Made by a program: the position numbers and the translations under genes | The notes under the pieces: model-generated | The model's input: the letters and a program-made list of their open reading frames with translations, nothing else | Told to the model about the DNA's origin: nothing | Database searches by the model: none | Source of the DNA: MVRV01 sp964469905 | Lineage (GTDB): Bacteria > Desulfobacterota > Syntrophia > Syntrophales > Smithellaceae | Assembly (NCBI GenBank): GCA_964469905.1 | Contig: CAYXZW010000009.1 | Location: 9,910 to 73,909 of the forward strand | Reading direction: 5' to 3' | Length of the DNA: 64,000 nt | Shown here: positions 1 to 8,421 of the stretch, in pieces | How the letters are laid out: every line of letters starts with the position of its first letter | How positions within the stretch are numbered: the first letter of the stretch is position 1

Positions 1-218
1 CCGCTCTTTCTTTTTCCTTCCCTCATCCCTGCACTTCCCCTGATCTTACTTATTAATTTATATCCTGAGAGACACTTTTTTTTATTACAACAGAATAGGA
101 CGATAATGTTTTGCCTGTCAATGTAAAACTGGTCAAAACAGGAGATGTTGTACAGATAATTACAGAGATGATGAGGATTGACTTTACCGGCAATTGGAAA
201 TGCCCTGGGCGCAATCGC

Positions 219-932
219 TTATTTATGGGCGGTTTTTTTCCGCTTACCGGGCTGAGGAGAGGCATCCGGGATAAAAAGGTTATTTACACCACCGAGCATG
301 AATGATGACGATTCCTGAGCCATTTGCAGAATATCTGCCGAGCGGTCATGCCAGAGCAGGTAATAACAGGCGATGCGATCATAAATTCCAACAATGCAGA
401 CGGCGATCAATTCCGGCGATAAATTCGTCACGAAATGCTTGCCCTGTCCTTTACTAATCTTGATCACGGCATCCTTGATGTCCATCGTCAGCTTGACGAA
501 CACCTGCTTGCGTTGTTCTTCGACTTCCACGCTCTGTCCGACCGATTCCCGGAAAAAAATAGCGATTTTCTCTGGATAGCGCAAACAAAAGTCCCCCAGA
601 AAGGCAAAGGAGATCGTCCGAAAGCCATCGAGGGAAAACTCGGTTTTCCGAAACTCCTCACCCATGAATTTTCTCAGATCATGCCCGATTTCCTGCATCA
701 GTTTGATCAGAAGTTCCTCTTTGTTTTTAAAATAGAAATAGACGGAACCGGTCGATATCTCTGCCAGGTCAGCAATTTCTTCAATGCTCGTCGAATGGTA
801 GCCTTTGCGGCCAAATAGCTCTTCGGCCGCTTTCAGAATGGTATTAACGCGATTTTCCTTTTCCCGGATGCGCCGCATCGACCGTCGCGGCAGGACATCA
901 ACCGTTTTACTTTCCTTGTTCATTCCATGCAC
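219..932 (-). CDS. TetR/AcrR family transcriptional regulator
   Basis: A 237-residue TetR-type repressor. The N-terminal helix-turn-helix is clear at about residues 30-75 (ILKAAEELFGRKGYHSTSIE, then a STGSVYFYFKNKEEL recognition segment). The C-terminal ligand domain is divergent, as usual. The ATG at 923 (MNKESK) is the likelier start, because the AGGTG element sits only two bases before the upstream ATG. It is the last gene of the minus-strand acyl-CoA operon, after a gap of about 200 bp. TetR regulators of this placement (AtuR is a known TetR-type example) often repress the neighbouring acyl-CoA catabolic genes and respond to an acyl-CoA. That role here is inferred from context. A palindrome 43-62 bp upstream may be its operator. 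Confidence 0.9.
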   Translation of the reverse strand: MHGMNKESKTVDVLPRRSMRRIREKENRVNTILKAAEELFGRKGYHSTSIEEIADLAEISTGSVYFYFKNKEELLIKLMQEIGHDLRKFMGEEFRKTEFSLDGFRTISFAFLGDFCLRYPEKIAIFFRESVGQSVEVEEQRKQVFVKLTMDIKDAVIKISKGQGKHFVTNLSPELIAVCIVGIYDRIACYYLLWHDRSADILQMAQESSSFMLGGVNNLFIPDASPQPGKRKKTAHK

Positions 933-974
933 CTGTTCTTAAAATTCATCAGAGTGCTTCCGGGCACTCCGATT

Positions 975-994
975 GTAACGGAAATGGACGTTAC
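975..994. promoter_or_regulatory. Inverted repeat upstream of the TetR gene, candidate operator
   Basis: GTAACG at 975-980 and CGTTAC at 989-994 form a perfect 6-bp inverted repeat with an 8-bp spacer. It lies about 43 bp before the regulator's first ATG. Its size and position suit an autoregulatory TetR site. The same sequence is not found at the operon promoter near 11.7 kb, which weakens the idea of one regulon. Confidence 0.3.
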
Positions 995-1137
995 TTAAGC
1001 CCACCTCCGATCGTTGCGCTTACGCCCCTATCATATTCTTCGTTAGACATCAAGAACAGCGGAAAGACTAAAAACGCCATGTTCGCACATTCTCTTCCCG
1101 CTAAATCGGGACACAAGATCAAGGCATTCCTGAGTAA

Positions 1138-2115
1138 TTATGATAAAGCTTCCATGTTTTTTACACGCGACAAAATTGCGTGGGCTCCCGAGATAATATC
1201 GTTTACAACTTCGGCAATCGGCTTGATTTCATGAATGAGCGAAGCGGACAGGCCACACGCAATGGGGACGCCTTCCGGGTCTCCCTTGGCGTACATCTCC
1301 CGTCCTACTTTCCCACCGACGATGGTGAGCAGCTCAGCCAGTTCGGCACCACGGGCTTCCATTTCCAGCGCTTTGCCGGTTGCCCAGTTTTTCATGCAAC
1401 GCATGGGGTTATTCAACGATCTCATAATGAGCGTCGTATCTCTTTCCGTAACTTCCAGATAGCGCTTCTTCATCGTTTCATTCATCGTGCTTTCGTTGGT
1501 CGCCACAAAACGGGTGCCGATGAGGACACCAGCAGCCCCGTAGCACAGCGCGGCCGCGAATCCTCTTGCATCGGCAATACCTCCTGCAGCAATGACGGGA
1601 ACTGAAAGTTCATCCACAGCCCGCGGTAACATGATCGAAAGGGGGACATCATCCATCCCGGGATGGCCGCCGCATTCAAAACCAACAATGATAATCCCGT
1701 CAACACCGCTGGCAACGGCTTTTTTAGCAAAACGAAGTGTAGGAACTTTATGAAATATTTTAATTCCCCCTTCCTTGAGCACAGGTACAAGAAATGCCGG
1801 ATCGTTGCCGGCCGTCTCCGCCGCCGCCACCCTTTCTTCAGCTGCAACTCTGGCAAAGCCGATCGAGCGTTCCCCTCGCCCCAATTCGGGGAGCATGCTG
1901 ATATTCACTCCGAAAGGATTATCCGTCAGAGTCCGCGTTTTCCGAATCTCTTCCCGAAAATCATCGGCAGTTAAAAATGTTTCCGCCGTCAGAAAAGCCA
2001 TTACTCCCGCATTCGCCGCTGCCGCGACAAACTCGGCAGTTGACAACCACTGCATCCCACCCATCATAATGGGGTGAGGAATCCCCAACATTTCGGTCAA
2101 TCTTGTTTTAAACAT
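1138..2115 (-). CDS. Nitronate monooxygenase-like FMN protein (NMO/2-nitropropane dioxygenase family)
   Basis: A 325-residue TIM-barrel flavoprotein of the nitronate monooxygenase family. The start at 2115 (MFKTRLTEMLGIPHPIMMGG) has an AAAGGAG site upstream and matches the family N-terminus. An open frame continues to 2226 but overlaps the preceding gene. Visible family features are the N-terminal PIMMGGMQW segment, the GFECGGHPG segment carrying the usual active-site His, and the GGIAD...GVLIGTRF phosphate-binding end of the FMN site. Homologues in acyl-CoA operons often act as enoyl reductase-like or otherwise uncharacterised flavoenzymes, so nitronate oxidation is not established. It lies about 70 bp after the acyl-CoA dehydrogenase gene in the same operon. 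Confidence 0.85.
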   Translation of the reverse strand: MFKTRLTEMLGIPHPIMMGGMQWLSTAEFVAAAANAGVMAFLTAETFLTADDFREEIRKTRTLTDNPFGVNISMLPELGRGERSIGFARVAAEERVAAAETAGNDPAFLVPVLKEGGIKIFHKVPTLRFAKKAVASGVDGIIIVGFECGGHPGMDDVPLSIMLPRAVDELSVPVIAAGGIADARGFAAALCYGAAGVLIGTRFVATNESTMNETMKKRYLEVTERDTTLIMRSLNNPMRCMKNWATGKALEMEARGAELAELLTIVGGKVGREMYAKGDPEGVPIACGLSASLIHEIKPIAEVVNDIISGAHAILSRVKNMEALS

Positions 2116-2182
2116 TCTTTTTTCTCGCTCCTTTGTGGGGAGAATGTCCCCTCCCGTCGCTGCCGCCTGCTTATTGTAAGTG

Positions 2183-3319
2183 TCAAAACCCCGATGTCCG
2201 GGCAATGACTTCGCACATGACCTCATCGGCCCCCGCCCCGATCGACATAATCCGGGAGTCTCGGAAATAGCGGGAAATCAACGTCTCGTTCATAAACCCC
2301 ATACCCCCGAACATCTGGAGACAGCCACTGGCAACCTCGGCAATCAACTGTCCGGCAAAAAGTTTTCCCATAGATATCTCGCGGGTTACATCTCGCCCTT
2401 CCATCTTCATCCGGACTATGTGGTACGTGAGCTGCTTTAAGCATTCATTTTTCATCAGCCATCCTGCCAGCCGGTGCCGCAGGACCTGCTTGGTGATGAG
2501 AGGTTTGCCGAAGACTATTCGTTGCTTCAGATAGTCAACCGTCATGTCGATCATATCCTGAACACACACATGGACACCCGGCAGAATCGTGAACCGTTCA
2601 TGCTGGAACTGTTTCATCTGGTAGATGAAGCCCTCGCCCTCTTGGCCGATTAAATTCTCCACCGGCACAGCAACATTGTCGAAAAAAAGCTCCGCGGTAT
2701 CGCTGCTGCGTAAACCCAGCTTATCGAGTTTCTTGCTGACGACAAAACCGGGCAGATTCGTCGGTACGACAAAAAGACCGAAGGAATGATATCCTCCGTC
2801 GTCACCGGTCTTCGCCAGCAGAGTTAAAAAGTCGGCCTGGGTTCCGTTGGTGATGTATGTTTTGGAGCCGTTGATGATATAGTGATCCCCATTCTTCACC
2901 GCCCTTGTCTTGATGGCAAACACATCGGATCCGGCATCGGGCTCCGTGACGGCAATGGCTGCAACCATGTCGCCGGCTATCGCGCCCCGCAGATATTTGT
3001 CCTTCAGGTATTCACTGCCAAACGCATCAATTGCGGGCGTTGCCATATTGGTCTGTACGGCAATGGCCGTCGAAACACCGAACCCGTGAATATGTCCGGC
3101 TTCTTCGAGGAGAATTGTCTCATACCAGTAGTCGAGTCCCTGCCCGCCATATTTTGGATCGTAACGAATCCCGAGGAAGCCCAGATCCCCCATCTTCTTG
3201 AAAAGGTCATGCAGTGGAGCGGTTTTTTCTTCCCACTCCTCGATATGGGGATTGATCTCCCTGTCGATAAATCTTCTCACCGCTTCCCGAAACGCATTGT
3301 GTGTTTCATCAAAATACAT
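2183..3319 (-). CDS. Acyl-CoA dehydrogenase
   Basis: A 378-residue FAD-dependent acyl-CoA dehydrogenase that would introduce an alpha,beta double bond into an acyl-CoA and pass electrons to ETF. The FAD/substrate motif AVTEPDAGSD is at about residues 123-132, with YITNGT following. The C-terminal motif reads IGAGADEV where medium-chain enzymes have the catalytic Glu in YEGT. An alternative Glu is present in QHERF (E241), the region that supplies the base in isovaleryl-CoA dehydrogenases. This supports a branched-chain substrate such as isovaleryl- or citronellyl-CoA, like LiuA or AtuD. The neighbouring carboxylase and AtuA-family genes fit. Exact substrate is inferred. Confidence 0.93.
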   Translation of the reverse strand: MYFDETHNAFREAVRRFIDREINPHIEEWEEKTAPLHDLFKKMGDLGFLGIRYDPKYGGQGLDYWYETILLEEAGHIHGFGVSTAIAVQTNMATPAIDAFGSEYLKDKYLRGAIAGDMVAAIAVTEPDAGSDVFAIKTRAVKNGDHYIINGSKTYITNGTQADFLTLLAKTGDDGGYHSFGLFVVPTNLPGFVVSKKLDKLGLRSSDTAELFFDNVAVPVENLIGQEGEGFIYQMKQFQHERFTILPGVHVCVQDMIDMTVDYLKQRIVFGKPLITKQVLRHRLAGWLMKNECLKQLTYHIVRMKMEGRDVTREISMGKLFAGQLIAEVASGCLQMFGGMGFMNETLISRYFRDSRIMSIGAGADEVMCEVIARTSGF

Positions 3320-3376
3320 TTTCCCCTCCTTACAGATAGATTCAATTGGGCGTAAGTGTTTTTCATCACCCGACAG

Positions 3377-5089
3377 CTAAGACCCGACGACTGCCCGGAG
3401 CGCCTTCTTATCCACCTTACCCACGGCCGTCAGCGGCATGGCGGCCGTAATTTCAATAACTTTGGGAACCTTATAAGCAGCAAGGTTCTCTCGGCAGTGA
3501 TCAAGCAGTTCTTTTTTAACGGATTCAGGGTCTGCCTCCAGAGCCGGAGCATTCAGCTGGATCACCGCCTTGACTACTTGGCTGTCCGGCCTCTTGGGAT
3601 CCGGCATGCCGATAATGGCACAAAACTGAACTGTCCCGTGCTGGCTAAGAACTTCTTCGACCTCCCGGGAAAAAACCTTATAGCCCCCCACGATAATCAT
3701 ATCCTTGGAACGGTCAGCGATGAAGACATAACCTTCCTCATCCATGCTGACCACATCTCCTGTATAGAGCCACGTTTCCTGCTGATACTCCCGCAAGGTA
3801 TTGGCTGATTCCCCGGGCTTGTTGTGATACCCCTTCATTACCTGAGGGCCGCGGACAATAAGTTCTCCGGCTTCACCCACTGGCATCTCCAGCTTTCCAG
3901 TCTCCACATCGACCACTTTAATCTTTGTGCTGGGCAGGGGCAGTCCGACCGAGCCGAGCTTCTTTTTCCCTTTGCGGGGATTCATCGTAATGAGGGGGCT
4001 CGCTTCGGTCATGCCGAGGATTTCCACCACTTTCCCTGCGCCGACAATCGCTTCCAGAGCAACAATAGCCTTTTTCGAAAACGGTGCTGCACCTGAAATA
4101 CATACATCACAAGTCGAGAAATCAATTCTGCCAAAAGCTGGATTATCCATCAGCATCTGATAGAGAGCCGGGACATGCAACATGATGCTGGGGTGGTGTT
4201 GGGAAATTTCCCGGCAGACATGGTCGGTGTTGCGGGGATCGGGAATCAGACATTGGGTGTAAGACATGGATAAGGTTATCATCCCCAGATAGAGACCAGC
4301 CTGATGAAAAAATGGAAATCCCGAACAGGCAACCCCTCCGCCCATCTGGAGGTCGAACCATCGTGTTGCCTGCAAAATATTGGCAACAATGTTGCGGTGT
4401 GTCAGTACTGCCCCTTTGGGCAAACCTGTCGTCCCACCGGTGTACTGAATTAGGCAGGTATCCTGTGGATCGATATGCACCTTCGGCCGGGACGCCCCAT
4501 ATTTCTTGACAACCTCCATGAAGGAGACAATCTCTTTGCCGGCGATCGGTTCCACCTTTCCCACGGGGACTTTCTTCAGTAATTTGGCAAGGAATCTCTT
4601 GTGCGGCGGCAGGAAGTCGGTAATGTTGGTGACGATACAACTTTTCACGGACGGAATGTCGGTGCAAATTTTTTGCACACGATTTTCGAAAATGGCATCG
4701 AGCGTGACCAGGCACTTTACGGACGTGTCATTCATCTGATGGGCCATTTCCTTGGGCGTCAGGAGCGGCGAAACCCCGCTAGCCACGCAACCGGCGCGCA
4801 GAATGCCGGCCAGCGCAATCAGATATTGGGGAGTGTTGGGAAGATTCACACCGACCACGTCACCAGGGACACAACCAATGTTGGCCAGATATCCGGCCAA
4901 ACTGGCGGAGAACCTGTCCAGGTCTCTGTAGCTATAGGTGCTGCCCAGAAAATGAAACGCGGCCCTCTCCGGATTGTAACTGATAGCTCTTTCCAGCATA
5001 TCCACATACGTTTCATTGGGAATTGTTATCTCGGGCTCCACCCAAGGGTCATACGATTGCAACCACGGTTTGGTATCGTAAACTGTCAC
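3377..5089 (-). CDS. AMP-dependent acyl-CoA synthetase/ligase
   Basis: About 570 residues, of the acyl-adenylate-forming family, activating a carboxylic acid to its CoA thioester with ATP. The P-loop-like motif YTGGTTGLPKGAVLTH, the YTGD motif, the RSKDMIIVGGYKVF hinge region and the C-terminal catalytic Lys region (LTAVGKVDKKALR) are all present. I place the start at the GTG at 5089, because AAGGAGGTG lies six or seven bases before it and the protein then begins VTVYDTKPWLQSYD. An in-frame ATG at 5170 has no comparable site. In the operon it would play the AtuH-like role, loading the acid substrate of the pathway. Confidence 0.92.
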   Translation of the reverse strand: MTVYDTKPWLQSYDPWVEPEITIPNETYVDMLERAISYNPERAAFHFLGSTYSYRDLDRFSASLAGYLANIGCVPGDVVGVNLPNTPQYLIALAGILRAGCVASGVSPLLTPKEMAHQMNDTSVKCLVTLDAIFENRVQKICTDIPSVKSCIVTNITDFLPPHKRFLAKLLKKVPVGKVEPIAGKEIVSFMEVVKKYGASRPKVHIDPQDTCLIQYTGGTTGLPKGAVLTHRNIVANILQATRWFDLQMGGGVACSGFPFFHQAGLYLGMITLSMSYTQCLIPDPRNTDHVCREISQHHPSIMLHVPALYQMLMDNPAFGRIDFSTCDVCISGAAPFSKKAIVALEAIVGAGKVVEILGMTEASPLITMNPRKGKKKLGSVGLPLPSTKIKVVDVETGKLEMPVGEAGELIVRGPQVMKGYHNKPGESANTLREYQQETWLYTGDVVSMDEEGYVFIADRSKDMIIVGGYKVFSREVEEVLSQHGTVQFCAIIGMPDPKRPDSQVVKAVIQLNAPALEADPESVKKELLDHCRENLAAYKVPKVIEITAAMPLTAVGKVDKKALRAVVGS

Positions 5090-5241
5090 TGAACACCTCC
5101 TTCCTGTATCCAGGAATACTTTTTTCATGCTCGTGATCCGTTTTTCAGGGAATGGAAACGGTTCAGACATCAGAATCCGCCTTCTCTCCCCCCTGTCTCA
5201 CACCAGATTGCTGCCTCTCCTTCACCTTCGGCCTTCAGTTT

Positions 5242-7029
5242 TCAGCCTTTAGCCTTTCCTATGATCGTTTCCGGCATAGCGATGACTTTTGCGCGCAGAT
5301 ATTCACCGAGCGTCTTGGCCTGGGGATCACTACGCATCGATGCCGCCACACCTTCACCGAGCACACCTTTGATATAAAAATTAACGGCCAGGAGATTGGG
5401 GAATTCGTACCTCTCCATCTCAAATCCGCTCATATCGCGCAGAAGTTCTTTTAATTTTTCCGTCGTCAGAAATTCCCTCAGGAAGGCAAAAGCCTCGGGG
5501 GTTTTCGCCCATACCCCGAGATTGGCGTTGCCGCCCTTGTCGCCGGAACGCGTAGCGAAAACACGCCCCAGAGGCATCCTGATCATCTTCCCTGCGGGCA
5601 CCTGCGGAATTCCCATCTCTTTGGCAACAGGAACTATTGCTGCGGGGTCCGGCAAAACGGAATCCACCAGCACAACCTTATCCTCGATCATGACTTTCTG
5701 CTGAATATACTGAGTAGAGATGAGTGTCGGCCAATGAATGATAGCTGGGCCGCCCTTAGTCGGCGGAGCGGTTGCAGTAAAACCGGGAATATTGGCCAGG
5801 CCAAGTTCAACGATCTTCGCCGAGAATTTCCCGACTTTCTTCGCATCCGGATCCATCACCGAGACGCGCAGATAGGCAAAGGCCTCATCATTGGATTGGG
5901 GATCTTCCTTATCGGATCGGATCAGTTGCACATTCTCCACGGCAAATTTCCCCCGGCCGCCGAGACTGTCGAACAGTGCGTCTTCAAAAATCTTGGCCTT
6001 CTTTTCAATGTCCAGCCCAGTGAGAACGATCGTCATCGAATTGCGATAATTTCCCGCGTTGTTGATGCAGACTTTGGTCGTCGCGGGGGGAGGTTCACCC
6101 TTCACGCCGGTAATTTTCGTCCGGTCCGGTCCCTCCTGAGAGATTTCGATCGTATCAAATCTGGCCGCCACATCCGGCGTCAGATACTTCGGACCCCTCA
6201 CTTCATAAAGGAGTTGGGCCTTTACTGTATCAACCGAGACAAGACCTCCGGTGCCGGGATGTTTGGTGATCACAAAGGAGCCATCCGCAAATATTTCGGC
6301 AATGGGATAGCCGACATTGAGGAATGAGGGCACCTCCTCGATGAAGGAATAATTCCCCCCCGTCGCCTGGGCGCCGCATTCAATAATATGCCCGGCAACA
6401 GCGGCCGAGGCCAGTTTGTCCCACTCCTGGCGCTGCCAGCCGAACCACCAGGCGGCCGGACCCATCACAACCGAAGCATCCGCCAGACGACCGCCCACTA
6501 CAATATCCGCTCCCTGGGCCAGGGCTTCCGCAACACCCCAGCCACCCATATAGGCATTGGCAGAGATGGGCATGGCGCCGCTGTCCTTCAGACTGGTTCC
6601 CTTATCCAGGTGAATAAATGCTTCCCCCTTCTCCTGCAGGTCCGCCAGCCGTCCCATCAAATCATCGCCTTCAATACAGGCTATCTTCGGATGAAGGCCA
6701 AGAACGTCCGCTATCTTCTTTAGCTCTTGGGCCATTCCCTGAGGATTCAATCCGCCGGCGTTGGAGACCACCCGAATGCCACGATCGAGGCATTCTCCCA
6801 TCACCTGTTCCATTTGCTTCAGAAACGTCGGCACGTAGCCCGTCTCCGGTTTCCTCATCTTCATACCGAAGAGAAGCGCCATCGTGAGTTCCGCCAGATA
6901 ATCTCCGGTCAGGATGTCAATCGGGCCACCCTGCACCATTTCTCTGGCCGCCGACAGGCGATCGCCGAAATAACCGCTGCAGTTGGCAATGATGACCTTG
7001 TCCTTTCTTCTCGGATCATTAGTACTCAT
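5242..7029 (-). CDS. AtuA-family protein (acyclic terpene utilisation; DUF1446)
   Basis: A 595-residue protein matching the AtuA family in length and layout. It begins with IIANCSGYFGDRLSAAREMV and GPIDILTGDYLAELTM, followed by the glycine- and alanine-rich core (GAMPISANAYMGGWGVAEAL, DIVVGGRLADASVVMGPAAW). The C-terminal ~100 residues (RVFATRSGDKGGNANLGVWA) correspond to the AtuA-like domain that is a separate small protein in some genomes. AtuA is required for citronellol/geraniol catabolism in Pseudomonas, but its reaction is not firmly known. Its presence between hydratase and ligase genes is the best argument that this operon handles a branched, terpene-like acid. Confidence 0.9.
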   Translation of the reverse strand: MSTNDPRRKDKVIIANCSGYFGDRLSAAREMVQGGPIDILTGDYLAELTMALLFGMKMRKPETGYVPTFLKQMEQVMGECLDRGIRVVSNAGGLNPQGMAQELKKIADVLGLHPKIACIEGDDLMGRLADLQEKGEAFIHLDKGTSLKDSGAMPISANAYMGGWGVAEALAQGADIVVGGRLADASVVMGPAAWWFGWQRQEWDKLASAAVAGHIIECGAQATGGNYSFIEEVPSFLNVGYPIAEIFADGSFVITKHPGTGGLVSVDTVKAQLLYEVRGPKYLTPDVAARFDTIEISQEGPDRTKITGVKGEPPPATTKVCINNAGNYRNSMTIVLTGLDIEKKAKIFEDALFDSLGGRGKFAVENVQLIRSDKEDPQSNDEAFAYLRVSVMDPDAKKVGKFSAKIVELGLANIPGFTATAPPTKGGPAIIHWPTLISTQYIQQKVMIEDKVVLVDSVLPDPAAIVPVAKEMGIPQVPAGKMIRMPLGRVFATRSGDKGGNANLGVWAKTPEAFAFLREFLTTEKLKELLRDMSGFEMERYEFPNLLAVNFYIKGVLGEGVAASMRSDPQAKTLGEYLRAKVIAMPETIIGKAKG

Positions 7030-7059
7030 ATATTATTCCCCCTGTTAAGTGATCATGCT

Positions 7060-7830
7060 TTATCGGCCGGTAAAAACCGGCGGCCGTTTTTCAATAAAGG
7101 CCGTGATGCCTTCCCGGGCATCATCTGTACTCACAACTTCCTTGAGCTTTTCGGAAAGATAATTCAGGGCTTCTTTCAGCGGCAGGTTTGCTGCCGCGTA
7201 AAACGCCTGTTTGCCCAGCCTCATCCCGATCGGGCTTTTGGCAACCAGACTACCAAGAACGTTATTCACTTCCTCTTCCAGTTTTCCCACGGGCACGACA
7301 CGGGTGATCAATCCCATGGCCAGTGCCTCCGGAGCCGTCAGCCGCTCACCAAGCAGAATCATCTCCATCGCCTTTTTCTGCGGGACATTGCGAAAGATCA
7401 GGGCACCGATCATCATCGGCCACAGCCCGACATTCACTTCCGGCGTGCCGAATTTGGCATCGTCGGCAGCGATAACGATATCACAGGCCAGCATAAAGCC
7501 CATTCCCCCGGCCAGACAGAAGCCCTTGATACGCGCCACCGTCGGCTTGGGAAAGCTCGCCAGCCGGTTTAAAAGACTGGCATAGTACCCGAATACATCC
7601 TTTCCCTCCGTCGCCATGGCGCCGGCAAGCTGTGCGCCGGTGCAAAAGGCCTTGTCGCCGGCCCCGGTGATCAGAATAGCTCTCACCAGATCATCCTTCT
7701 CGGCCTGGTCTAGATATTCATGGAAAAGATCAATCGCTTCCGGTGTAATCGCGTTTCGCTGCTGCTCCCGATTGATCGTGATGGTGCCGATACCGTTCTC
7801 GACCCGGTAGAGCAAATGCTGATCATTCAT
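7060..7830 (-). CDS. Enoyl-CoA hydratase/isomerase (crotonase family)
   Basis: A 256-residue crotonase-fold protein. The CoA-binding and oxyanion region CLAGGMGFMLACDIVIAADD is clear, followed by AKFGTPEVNVGLWP. The second catalytic Glu position (TPEV) is kept. The first, normally in GGGCELA, reads GGMGFMLA, so that Glu is a Met. Such one-Glu crotonases can be hydratases for unusual substrates, isomerases or lyases. In context the most likely role is hydration of a carboxylated unsaturated acyl-CoA, similar to LiuC or AtuE. It sits about 30 bp before the AtuA-family gene in the same operon. Confidence 0.9.
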   Translation of the reverse strand: MNDQHLLYRVENGIGTITINREQQRNAITPEAIDLFHEYLDQAEKDDLVRAILITGAGDKAFCTGAQLAGAMATEGKDVFGYYASLLNRLASFPKPTVARIKGFCLAGGMGFMLACDIVIAADDAKFGTPEVNVGLWPMMIGALIFRNVPQKKAMEMILLGERLTAPEALAMGLITRVVPVGKLEEEVNNVLGSLVAKSPIGMRLGKQAFYAAANLPLKEALNYLSEKLKEVVSTDDAREGITAFIEKRPPVFTGR

Positions 7831-7856
7831 AAGATTTCCTCCTTGATGTATGATAT

Positions 7857-8381
7857 TTAGCTTGTCTGAGCATTCTCCTGTTCTTTCTCGATATCCACCA
7901 GGATCTTTCCGGGCATAACTTTCTCGCCGACGGACACATTGATTGCCGTCACTTGTCCAGGAAAAGGGGCTGTCAATGTCGTTTCCATCTTCATCGCCGT
8001 CAGGACGATAACATTGTCCCCCTTCTTTACACTGTCCCCAACGGCGACCATAATGCGCACGATAACCGAAGGCATAGGCGGCGTAATTAACTGGGGAAGT
8101 CTGGTCAGATCTCGCACATTTTTTCTGGTCTGCCCCGTAATGTCGGCATCACCAACGACATAGGGCACCCCGCGAATCAGGATAGTTTTTTCGCCTTTTT
8201 CACCAGTGACAAATGCATTCATTCCCGCACCATCGACTACAAAATTAACATGATGATCGTTGATGACGGCATAACTAACATCCCGCGTTTTTTCCCCGGT
8301 GAAAACCTTCAGATAGTTTTCCTTCATCGGTTCTACATTAAAAGTCAGCGTCTCTTCACCCGTTTTGAATCTGTAATGCAT
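7857..8381 (-). CDS. Biotin carboxyl carrier protein of the acyl-CoA carboxylase
   Basis: A 174-residue protein. The C-terminal ~80 residues form a biotinyl domain with the biotinylation motif AMKMETTL and the mirror-image hairpin GQVTAINVSVGEKVMPGKIL. The N-terminal half (RFKTGEETLTFNVEP) is the linker/BT-like part seen in carriers that bridge carboxylase and carboxyltransferase. In Pseudomonas methylcrotonyl- and geranyl-CoA carboxylases this domain is fused to biotin carboxylase. Here it is a separate gene, about 40 bp downstream of the biotin carboxylase gene. Confidence 0.92.
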   Translation of the reverse strand: MHYRFKTGEETLTFNVEPMKENYLKVFTGEKTRDVSYAVINDHHVNFVVDGAGMNAFVTGEKGEKTILIRGVPYVVGDADITGQTRKNVRDLTRLPQLITPPMPSVIVRIMVAVGDSVKKGDNVIVLTAMKMETTLTAPFPGQVTAINVSVGEKVMPGKILVDIEKEQENAQTS

Positions 8382-8421
8382 TATTTCCCTGCCTTTCTGT
8401 TGTTGTCATCCGGCTTTTTTT

